In this document: piece by piece, positions 1 through 11,700 of the stretch
How positions within the stretch are numbered: the stretch's first letter is position 1
How the letters are laid out: every line of letters starts with the position of its first letter
Source of the DNA: Haberlea rhodopensis
Lineage: Eukaryota; Streptophyta; Magnoliopsida; Lamiales; Gesneriaceae
Reading direction: 5' to 3'
Assembly (NCBI GenBank): GCA_907163345.1
Contig: CAJQUN010000024.1
Span: forward strand, 7,192,001 to 7,256,000
Length of the DNA stretch: 64,000 nucleotides
Notes under the pieces: model-generated
Databases searched by the model: none
Told to the model about the DNA's origin: nothing
Seen by the model: only the letters and a program-made list of their open reading frames with translations
Position numbers and translations under genes: made by a program

Positions 1-901
1 AGTCTGAAGACAAAGATAATCATAAATAATAAGATCTACATAAATTATCATGCCAATCTACTAAATTTTTCACGTCAAGGAGAAATGGGAGAAATTACAA
101 AAAATACCTCCAAAAAGTGCGAGAGAACAATGAGGGACTTAAATTGATCCTCCATTTGCTGGTAGTTAAAAAGGGAGAAATGGGAAAAATATAAATGCTC
201 AGCAAAAGTGGAAATCCAGATCAAAAGCAATGAGATGAGAAGTCACTAAACTGATAAGGATGACAATCTCACACACAATCATTAATCATTGAAGCCAATT
301 GGTTGGTTCACATTAACACCAAAAATAAATTGAAGGAGAATCAATCTCGTGCATTTCCACTATGGACATGCCAGTAGCAGCCTCAATGTGCTTCAATTTC
401 TATACATGTAACTTCCACCCTACAGTAATCAAAGTTGGATTAAAAAAGTTTCATAAGCATCACATAAAATAAATTATTTCACCATGAATTGGATCATGAT
501 TGGTTCAAAGTTTTGACTTTCTATGAAAACACAATAGCCAAGGGACGTGAATCTATTCTTAGGAGTCCAGGGCAGATGGATCACGGGCTAACAATCAATT
601 CTTCATAAGTGACCATGAGCAACTAACAAGAGTTAAAACTTCAAAGCATCACAGGATTAAACCAAAGGGGAGCATACTAAACTCTTAAATGGCAGCCCAT
701 TGAATGATCTTTTGCTACTTTTGGAGAAATGAAGTGGCGAGAATAGAAAACAAGAAAACAAGAAAACCTAATATAATTTTACACAGAGAAAGAACAGTTC
801 ATAACGTGTACTGACTAGATAGTTCAAAGGCAAAGCTCGAATGTAAAATCAATCGATGACACAACAGAGGCAAGCAATTGCATTTCAGATAGGATAAGTA
901 C

Positions 902-1531
902 CATTCTTTCAGGAATGAGAAAGAGACGGACTGAAATCCTGAGCAGGCATTGCCATCAGCGCCTGCAAAGAAATGACCTTAGACATCAGTACAAATTTAT
1001 ATAACAGAACACTTGTAAATAAAGAATAACGATGGCCGCAATTTCTGTTTTCATACTACAAGTACCTTGATTAAAATCCGAGCCACAATTCGAGTGCTCA
1101 TTCTCTCCGCTCAAACTGCATTCCTAAAAAAAAAAAATTTAACAATTCAAACTGAAAAATTATTAATTACACGTAAACAGGGAAAAAAAAGAGAGGCAAT
1201 TAATTAAACAAATAAAATATCCAAACCTGGTACAGTCTCAGAAGGCAAAGATTTGCATTCAAATTGTAGGTTTGAGACGAGACCTACGATTTCAATCAAA
1301 TACGCCATAAAAAAAATGCTAGGTAATCATAATTTTGACAAAACTAATAAATTATCAACCCAAAAAAGAATTAGAATCCCAGAAAACACATACCTGTTCG
1401 TTGACGTAGACTTCCAGATCAGTGAGGATGTCTGGGTTGTACGGATTGACTGAGATGAGCTGCTCCACCGTGTACGACATCGTCGATTGCTGCTTTTGAC
1501 TTGTCGTCGTATTAACTACCTCTCTACCCAT
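902..1531 (-). pseudogene. eIF3k: eIF3 subunit K, 5' exons with frameshifts
   Basis: The minus strand carries the first four exons of plant eIF3k, a subunit of the translation initiation factor 3 complex in the cytosol. Exon 1 (1394-1531) encodes 46 residues beginning MGREVVNTTTSQKQQ and containing YTVEQLISVNPYNPDIL. Exon 2 (1227-1283) encodes NLNANLCLLRLYQ. Both have clean GT-AG borders. Exon 3 (1066-1115) is 50 nt rather than 51. It reads F-E then breaks, while MSTRIVARILIK follows in another frame. Exon 4 (902-962) starts ALMAMPAQDFS, then loses two bases before LFLIPERM. The net change is -3, but both shifts create early stops. I see no further eIF3k exons down to position 1, so the gene is either truncated or continues off the window after a long intron. 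The family assignment is firm. Calling it a pseudogene is an inference from the two frameshifts. Confidence 0.72.
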
Positions 1532-1640
1532 TTGTTCTTCGAATTTGCGCGAGATTTGTTTTATTGGATTAAATTATTTTTAGAACTTAAAAACCTCAGC
1601 TTTGTAATGCTGCGACGCAAGATAAGAAAGAAGAAGATGG

Positions 1641-1652
1641 TTTTAGGGCTTT
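1641..1652 (-). promoter_or_regulatory. telo-box-like motif upstream of eIF3k
   Basis: On the minus strand the stretch reads AAAGCCCTAAAA, about 110 bp upstream of the eIF3k ATG. This resembles the AAACCCTA telo box found upstream of many plant translation genes. It carries one mismatch, so the role is inferred. Confidence 0.3.
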
Positions 1653-1759
1653 AGAGAACATGATCTGAAACATGATCTGGTGGACGATTATACCCCCGTC
1701 TTCCCCTATGCTGTCTTTTCTTAGGTGATTTTGGCGGATTATACCCCTACGTTCCCAAA

Positions 1760-2110
1760 TAGGCGAATTGTTCTCATATGATTTAAAAATATGTATTTTG
1801 ACTTCTGTGATTTATAAAATAGGCAGTTTATCTCCCTGTGATTTGAAAATAGGCATTTTACCTTTATGTGATTTGTGAAAATATGCATTTTACTTCTATG
1901 TGGTTTTCAAAATAAGCAGTTTACCCCTTATTCACAAACAATAAGGAGTTAAAATGCCTATTTTCACAAACCACATGGGATAAAATGTCTATTTTCAAAC
2001 CACAGAGGGTAAACTGCCCATTTTGTAAACCACATGGGGTAAAATGCCTATTTTCAAACCACATGTAATAATTTGCCTATTTGACAAACCATAATAGGGT
2101 TATTTGTCAC
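1760..2110. repeat. Imperfect inverted repeat built of short internal units
   Basis: The left half repeats TGATTTGAAAATAGGCATTTTACC-like units of roughly 40 bp. The right half repeats the complement (AAAATGCCTATTTTCAAACCACATG) with the axis near 1925-1940. The whole could fold into a long hairpin and resembles a degenerate foldback element or MITE. I found no clear target duplication and no protein-coding capacity. Confidence 0.6.
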
Positions 2111-3607
2111 TAGCTCCTTTACTTAAGACAAATCCTTGTTCTCTCAGCATTTGCCATATTATAAGTGCCAGCTACTCTTGCATTACATGTGTATACTCTT
2201 GCATTAAGTGCCGCGCCGTTCGTTCGTCCGTCCGCTCGGCTCAGCTCGCCGCGCATGTCGCTGCCGCTAAGGTTGCCCTATCTTTTTACTGCTCGAATTT
2301 TTTGAAAAAAATGACTTTTCACATAGCTGACTTTTCACCTTCTGCTGAGTATTAAGTATGAGACTTTTCACCTCTTACAGAATTGATATCAGATTTAAGT
2401 GTGAGACTTAAATTCATGATAAGTGTGAGACTTATCATCTGCCTCACTAAGCATTACCATTAATTTTTTCTAACATTTGGGAGGTCTGCTGCTCAACTAT
2501 ATAAATTGTGCCAGTTTATTGTTTCATTATTTGAAAATCTGCATTCATACATATCACATACTGTTTGAGAGTAATGCACACTAGTAGTGTTCCAAAGAGT
2601 CTGCTCGGAATTCTGCTTCCATCCGAATAGATGTGATTGGACGTAGTGCCTTGGAACTCACTTGTCCAAGAGGCAAGAAGCTTAGGCGGGCAAATTTGAG
2701 TTTACGGGTACACGACTTGCTGTGTCATTGTCCAGAATCTTCTCTAGTTTCCTGTTGGGATTTTATAGGTTTTAAACAGTTGCGGTAAGTTTACTGTTTT
2801 TGTATTTTCAGTATAATTTATTTACCATCACAATTGTTTAAATTGCTTCGATCCGTCAAATTACATATACAGTACCAACATATGTAAACTACAAAAAACT
2901 AGTATAATATGGAAGACAAAATGTCTTGAAACATCGGAGATCGGAAGGTAGGTGACCAAATATCTATGGCCGCCGGGAAACAAATCAGTCCGAAGATATA
3001 CATGGACCATCACACTTGCCATTAAACATCGAGAAAATAAATGAACGGTATATAACTATGTAACAAAGGGGAAGGTAAATCTTTCTTCATTTTCACATAT
3101 ACTTATGACAAAACATGAAATTTAAAAACAGATTCAGCCACATAAGGAGAACCACACTCGACCAAGCAAAAAAGTCGAACCGAAATTCCGGTTTAAGATC
3201 CAAACAACAAATAAACAGTAAATGACAAAAGTGAAGATATAAGGTAAATGAAGTGTGCAAACTAGCTAGTTGAAGTTTCCATATATATATATATATATAT
3301 ACACTAAATAATTATATGTATAGGTACAGATGAAAGTAGCTAAGTTACATATAAATCACAAATCAAATTACTGCAACAAATTTAGTTGCACACCAGATTT
3401 CACAAAAAAATCTCTCTATACATTAAAACTCCAAAATGTCAGCATAAAGTGTGAAGCATATGCCCTCTCCTTTCTGTCATTATTCACGTGTCTTCATTCG
3501 TTTCAAAAATGTGAATTGTGAAACCAGAAAAGAGCCATTTTCAGGTCCTCTTTCGTTGAAGGCTTCATCTGAAACAAAGAATGCAATGTGAATCAAATGT
3601 ATTGACT
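2111..3607. other. Intergenic, no gene recognised
   Basis: This is AT-rich sequence with a short GC-rich patch at about 2210-2270 and an AT dinucleotide run at about 3281-3301. Short open frames here have no recognisable family and look fortuitous. The right edge holds the 3' flank of the hydrolase/CPBP gene. Confidence 0.5.
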
Positions 3608-6600
3608 TCAATTTTTGATTGCTCTGCTTGTTTTTGTCTTGTGAAGAGGTGACTGACGTGGGTACATAATGATCGCCAAAACTAAAGAGAATGCAAGACC
3701 AACGACCCCACTAAATGGCTGAGAAGGGTGGCCACCCGTAAACCATAGAGGGAGGAGATTAGGTCGATATGTCAAAAAGCCACCCGTTTTTAAGATGAAA
3801 CTGCAAGACAGTATCCCTGCACGGAGCCCGACTGGTAGGGAGAGGCTACCTTCGCTTTGTCGACGGGCTCCAGACAAACTCAGGGACAATAACCATAATC
3901 CGGGTATTTCCCATATTGACCTAAATTTCAATAAATATTAAAAAATAAGAAGATAAAAGATAGATATGAAAGCATAAATAGCTTTATAAATGGATCCACA
4001 CATCAGATATCAAGTAATCTTCAGGTCACAGTTTCAAACATTAACAAATTAAGAAAGATGTAAGACTATGAAACGTAAGAGATACCATGAGCAAATAATA
4101 TGGAAAGAAGTACCTTTGAGATAAAGAAAATGCAAGCCCAGAAATAACTAATCCACGATGATAACCAAAATCGGGAGAAATTTCCTCGGGCAGCCATGAC
4201 CGAAAGAGCAATTCCTCCACAGCTGCAACACCAGTTGCAGTGGCAATTCCTTGAACGATGAGCAAAAGCATAATTGCATATGACTTCATCAAAGTTACAG
4301 GTTCTGAATTTGGGGAAGTTAAAGTGGTAGGCCAACAGAATTGCACGCAGCCAAGCAAGGAGTTTACTGACTGTATCAGTAAAACAAGCATTGCCCCTCC
4401 AACAAGACCCATCAAGAAGTTTTTGAACTGCAATGAAGACAAGTGGAGAGCGGAAAAACGTGGGTTAGAGTAAAACGTCAAAGATCAATACCCAATTGGG
4501 AAGCAACAATGCGGTAGTCTAATTTTCATAATTTTATCAGAGAAATTAATATCCCAGCATCAAGGACCTCTTTCTCAAGACCAAGTATTCTCTCCCTTTT
4601 TCACCAAAAGATATATCAAGGCTTTTAAAAGCTAAAAGACAGTCGCTATTGTTATAATAATGTCATACGAGTACCAATCAACTTGCTCACTAGCATCATC
4701 TTCTCATTATAGAATCAAAGAAATAATGTACGAACCTTAGGTATTGAAGTAAAATCCAGACCATATCGCAGTAATGGATCATCATACTTGCGAATTCTTT
4801 TTCCCCACAACATTACCATTATCATTACAGAAATATACAGGCCAGTTATGCAAGTAAGCTCAACAATTTTGAACGGATTTGGTGTCGTCCAACTTCGCAT
4901 TAGAGATGGAAACAATGGAATAACAACAGGTGACCATAGAAGCAGCACCATGAATATAAACCCAAGAATCCTGAATTTGAAAACAGGGCAATAAAGGAAT
5001 TCAATCTACAATCACAAGATCTCGAGCAATGTGCATATACTGCTGGTAGGAGGAGAAAAGGATGAAAATTTCCACAATTAAATTGCCATTACAATAGACT
5101 TTTTAGTTTCAAGAACCCCATGCAACAAAATGTTTACTTGAAACCAGTTTCAGCAAGAGACTGTTATGCATTTTTCTACTTGCAGCATATTGTTTTTCAC
5201 TTTTTCTCAAGGTGTCCATATAGCTGATAGCCGCCCTCTTTTCCTTGTTCTTATTGTACCTTGAGGTACTTTAACCTTCAGCCGTGTATGCAAAGAGACC
5301 TAGCAGGTGAACTAGGTCTCTGTACTCCCTGAGATTAAATATCAACCTCTTGACGAACAACAAATGATATGCTCAGAAAATATAATGATGTCAGGAGTTG
5401 GATGATAAGAATGACATAAGTCAGATATGAGAAAATATTTTCTTGTACTGTAATAGACAACATTACCCAGTACTCTGGAAAATCACAGATCACATGGAAA
5501 CAGAAATAGTTATTCACCTCTGAAACAGTGGACGCTCAGCAATATGCAGAAATGAAATGAGCCTGTCAGTTAAACTCATTGCACCACGTATTCCACCCCA
5601 AAGCAGTGCAACCTTTCCAACCAGTTTCAAGATTCCCCCCTTCTGTCCCAGTTCTGCTAGCATGGCTACCAGCCTATTCATGAAGTTAAAAGTTCAACGT
5701 CTCAATTGACGAATAAAATGGAACAAAAAACATGTAAGTCAGAAGATAAGACAGAATGACCCTGCCAACCTTGCATGATCCACTTCCGCATCTTCCGTTG
5801 TAGGAACCGCAGGACTAGCAACAGACATTGCTTTTTCCGCAAGACTTGTGACTGTATTTTTCTGAGTTTTCTCTGGTATTTCTTCAAGCTTGGAGGGATC
5901 TTCACTATTTGCTTCCTCCTTGAGGGATCCCATTAAAGATCCACCAGTTTCAGTTTTCTACAAGCACATCATCGAAAAGTTAACAGAACTCGAAGTAAAG
6001 ACCAAGAGCAGTGTGCATCAGACGTGGTTTATGTTTATCTACACAAGCATAAGATAGGTAACTAATTAAGAGACATGATTAAAACATATACGTCCAACCA
6101 TCATCCTCTTTCTTGGTTATAAAACCTCTTCACATATTGGAATTTTCCCTTAAGAGCACTGAACAAATGCAGAGGCCTCGATGGTGAATCAAACTATGAA
6201 GCAGCATATATCTAGTACGTATGTGGCATACATAGCTATTAAAATCTATATAGGTCAACTTTGGCAATCATGTTATCTCCGACCAAACATTTCAGAGATC
6301 ATTTGAGAAAAAAGCAGTTTACAATCCGAAGAGCCAATGAGCCATGACTGAAACAATGAAATTTTTTTCCAGTCCAGCTCACAACATGCCTCTAGTTCAG
6401 TCCTTTTTAATTGAACATTACCAGAATTGTTCCGAAGGACTTTCTGGAGATAAGGTGCAAGGTGAAACAATATAGCATTGTTTAACCAGTCTTCTACTAA
6501 GTTGAAAGATGTTGGAATTGACTACCGAAGTTAATAATGATCACGAGGAATCACAAAACACAAAGATAAATGAAGAAGAGCTTCACGATATTTTTCAAAA

Positions 6601-8760
6601 TCGTTAATGATTCGCCATGATTAGTTGATACCTGTTGACCAACAAGTAATGCAGATGCCCCTAGAGCAGCTGTAACAGTGCCTAGCATTACTTTATTGCC
6701 ACTTGAACCTTGTAAAGCAGCCTTATCCTCATCTTTGCTAACTCCCGGGCAAAGACTACTTTCATCTTCAACTTTCACAGGAAGCCTCTCATCAGTCTCT
6801 TTTTTGTCAACTGGACCAATACTGGCGCTTGATTTTTTAACCTGATGAAAATCTACATCTTTTTCACCATTACTATCCAATGCAGAAACATTGAAGAATT
6901 TTCTAAGCGCAGCTAAACTAGAGCCAACAATAACACCAACAGGCAGTACTCTTTTTAAATGTTGGGTATCCTGAATAGCAAATGAAATAGCTCTGATTAT
7001 ACTCTCCCCGCTAAGAGAGCCAAGTATATCCAACCGATGGTCATTCTGCTCACACATGTGCTCCCTTTCACGCCTTGCAGCCAGAGACACGGCATTTGCG
7101 ACATGTTCTATATCCCTTGTTATTTCAAGCTCCAATTCTTCCATGTCAGCACTGACCCTCCGAGCAACTTCTACAGTTAAACATTCTAGCATAAGACTTT
7201 TAACAAAAAGCATCGATTCATCCAACTCGCCAAAGTCAATGTGCTCAGATGCCATGTTCATCTCCTCAAATTCTTCATTTACTTTCTGTTGCTTTCCAGA
7301 ATCCAGTATTACATAAGAGGGTTCAATAACATTGTCAGTACACTTAGATCTAGAATCAGAATCTATCTGGACATCCTTAGAACCACCTTCAGGAGTTGTA
7401 AATTTTTCACCCGAAGCATCATCATCTTCTGTTTGTTCCAGGAGTCTCCACTGACCATCTTCTGGGAAGTAGTCGAGATACAAAGCTGACTTTGCATCCA
7501 AAACTGCAGCCTTGGCTTTTCTCATCTGTGAAAGAAGGTAAGCCCTAAGGTATTCCTTGTAAAGTGGGTTCTCATATGGAAAAGTAGCAAAATAACCTGG
7601 GACCCCTGAAACATTATTCAAATATATTTCAGAAGTTAAGCATTGTACCAAAATGGCTCTTTATTTTGCTTATCAGTGTTCGAATATGTCCTAAAAACCA
7701 TTCATAAGATGATAGATTTTGACATACATTGTATTATGCTATTTCATTTATGTCAATTCATTATTATATTTTATTCAAATATCTGTGTAATATGAATCTA
7801 TATATGATAATGTCCTTAGAATAATAACAAAGTATCCTTAAATTGTCCCTAGCTAAGTAATCATGAATTAGGATAACGATAATCCATGGAGACTAGTATG
7901 TATTGATTGAAGACATTAGTCATTGATATGAACACAAGGGTGCATGTTAATGTTTGAGAACTATGTACTGTAACGACCCACCATGAGAATGTTATATGGA
8001 TTGCTATATGAATGTAATAACTGATTCTCATAGCGAGAATGATGTATATAATCCTTAAGATTTGAGATCACCAAAGATCTCAATATAAGAAGTTGTATAT
8101 CTTGATATTGACGCATTACCTATAATAGGGTGAACTATAAAGACGCTCATTGGATATACTACAAATTATGTAGAGGGATGTTGAGTAATCAATGTAGGAT
8201 TTTCCCTCCTATATAAAGGGAGTGGTGTTTTGGGGCCTTCATCGAAGTGAGACTTAATATGCATGGCCATGCTCGGATGAGTCGATATGTGTTATCGAGC
8301 TCATATGTTAAATTTTAGTCTACTCAGGAATCAAAAAATAAAAAGATTGAACTATACGAATGTGACAATTTCCATGGCTCGTGTTCGATCTAGACATCTA
8401 GGACAAATGGATTAAATTACATTGTAAAATATTATCACAAGTCATAGTTAATGTTTTATCAATGACATTCTTATAACTTGGGTAGCTTTGATGTGTTGCT
8501 AGATACTGCACATTGCTTGTGACATAAAATAAGATTTTATGACACTGCTAACGTTACAAGATCCTATCGAGTCGCACCAAAAATTAAATCGAAAAAGGGA
8601 CGTAAGATTCATTTGATCGATTAAATAAATTAAGAAGAGTCCTAATAAAAAGAAAATGCAAAGTTACCATATATGTGTAAAAATGTTATATGTATAGGCA
8701 CGATACTGAATCAGTCGTAACTATGGATAGCCATAATTAAGAAAGAAACAAATACTTGTC

Positions 8761-8791
<31 letters not shown>

Positions 8792-11700
8792 AGTGTGATG
8801 TATATATACATGATGGGGTTCCTAGCTGAAAAAAAATTGGAAATCAGTTGCACAAAAGAGCAGCCGACACCATGAAATTTCTATATCCATTCATACGATT
8901 TGATCGTATAGATACCGTAGAGGCAGATCAGTTGACTTTTTCATCCAGCAATCTACATCAAACACGCTATAAAGGTATAAACTGACACTGATTGGTTACA
9001 ACATCATATAGATCCTGGATGTAATCCAAAATTTTAAATATTCCGCTGCATGTCAATATTGGATTCTTATAGTCAGTTGACTATAATCGAGTCAGTCAAA
9101 TGTTTTATGGGTTTTCAAGTATTAAACAAACCATTTGAATTCACAGAAATTATACCGGGGTTTCTCCAGAAATTATCCACGCTTTCTGACTTATGGTCAT
9201 GATCCTTGAGATCAAGAGTGGCTTCCCTCAATCGATCCTTGAGATCGAAAGTGTCATCCCTCAAATATTTTACCGTGTCCCTTTTATTGACATCTAGTTT
9301 ATCGCTTCCATCCTCATCTATTTTTTTGCTTTCATCCTTCACTTGATTCTCATCTTCTCTTTTCACCTGCAACTTATCAAGCATGCCCTCAATTGCCTGA
9401 AATACACTATTAACAGCAACTTGAGTGGAATCATCAAACCCTGTTAAGGCATCTAATGCCTGCGACATATTGAAGCTGGGGGGAGCAGCACTAATTTGAC
9501 TTGAAACAGGTTCTGGATCTTTTTCTTTCTTCTGCTGATTGTTTTCTGCTTCATTTTCTGCGGGTTGAGTCTCCGTAGAGGAGGATGGAGCAGCAGAATC
9601 CCCATCGATGGGATCGGCTTCCTTCACCTTTCTTTGATCATTTGATACATCAGAGGCGTCCTCCTTATCCTTTTCTTTCAGGTCTAATTGACCTTCAACA
9701 TTTTCCCTTTCCATTTTCTTCAGGTCTTTGGAAACATCCTGGGCTTCACCAGGCCCTTTGTTCTGGTCTGAAAACTCTTGGATAGCACTCATTTCTGACA
9801 CAATTTCAATGTCATCGGAGTTTTTGGATAAATTATGACCGGAAAATTGTTCATTTGCAGAATTATTTTTCATGCCGTTCTGGTCGATTTTTTCTGAAGC
9901 AAGATTGTTGTCTGATTGACTGCCTGTAGATTGACTCAAACCTGGATCATTGGATTTTTCAAATTTTTCTGATGGCTGATTTTCAAACTCCATATCTACA
10001 CGAGAACCATCTCCAGCTTCATTGCCTCTTTTATTTTGATCAGAAGAGCGAGCTTCCTTGTCACCACTTTCTCTTGATAGTCCAATTTTTTCTTGCAATT
10101 TGTTCAGCCCTGATGCCACATCAGGACTGTGCCCCAATCTTAAAAATTCATTAAATTTTAGATTAGACCTTTGAGTCTGCACAATTTCTGAAACAGAGCC
10201 AGTAAGCTTTTCGCGTACATCTTCAGGCACAGCATCTTCCAACGCTTTCATCAGCATCTCTCCTTGACCCACAGCATTAAGGACCTGCAAATCATTACTG
10301 TTTCTGATTAAATCATCAGTGTTTTTAGCTATGAAGTTGTTCAGATTTATCTCTCTACGTGTTTTATGTTAACAATTAAACTTTCGTTATGGGCAGTACC
10401 TTCTTCTTCTGTTCTTCTGAAAGAGTTTCTGGCATTGTCACGTCAAGCATATTCATCACCACTTGTGCAGTTTGTAGCACTTGTCCTCTTTCATTCTCAA
10501 CAGAGTTAGATGCTTCCTCTTCTACTTTTACATCACCAGAATTAGGTTGGTGTCCTACATCACTACCCTCATCTTGCAGTCCTTCAGTTTGAGGAGGCAT
10601 CCTTCCTATATCTCTCACAGATCTTGACTGAAGTTTCGCAGTAGTATTATATGTGTCCAGCATCTTTGATGTAGGTTTTTTAGCAGAGTATCCATTAGGG
10701 AAACTCAGGAGCTTGTTTTCACCATCAGATTTATTAGAAGCATTACCACCTAACAATGCCAAACCCTTGGAAGGGTTCACAGTGACATTGACGTCTTTCA
10801 GAAGTGGGTGACGTCCTTTTAGAAGTCCAAGCTCCACAGTGCTGAGCCACTGCATGAATGCATGAAAGAATCATGTAGTGCATATCTACAGGCTAAACTT
10901 TATTCAGATGACAAAGGAAATAGTTACCTCGATGGTTAGGTTCAGGCACCAAGAGAAATTTAATCCACTGTTTCTACCAGATAATGAATAAGAACAAAGA
11001 AGCAAACTTGTGAATGGATTTTCCGCAATCAAACCCCTTGGAATGGAAAACATTGGAAATGTTCCATCGTCGTTCTATATGAATTAAAAAAAACAATTGT
11101 CAACATACATATTAGAAATCGCATAAATTGTCCCCGAACCAACAATTGTTTTGGATGAATAGTATCATTCAATTTTGTTACTTGGACACAAATACGAGCG
11201 TCAAGAGCATGCATGTCCAAACCATCTATGTCATCAAATCTAATTTTTGGGATATATAGACACAGTGTCGTAGAAAAAGCAAAAGTGTCGATAATATACT
11301 TTGCAAATACACAAAGGAGTTTCCATGCTTCATATGATGGTCAAAGGTCCAACATTGGTCCTTGGTGAAGCATAGAATCAAAGAATGAAAATATAACCTG
11401 AATGAAAAGAACAGGAATCTTCACTTTGCCCACCACATCTAGTGTGCTGGATTTTTCATAGAAGTCTTCAACATTATCAAATCCATAAGACACCATTGAT
11501 ATTGCATTGTCAAAATCTCTAGTGGATGATGCCGACAGAGCTTTTTCAACATCAAATCGTTTTCCTCGACCTTGAAATAATACCTGAAAGGCAAAGGAAC
11601 AGTTATGAAAGAAAAGACATGGAAATTGGCAAGTTCAGCAAGCGGCACTCTAGCACATTAACGCTGCCATAAAATTGGAGGATTTAAAAAAATAATGGTT

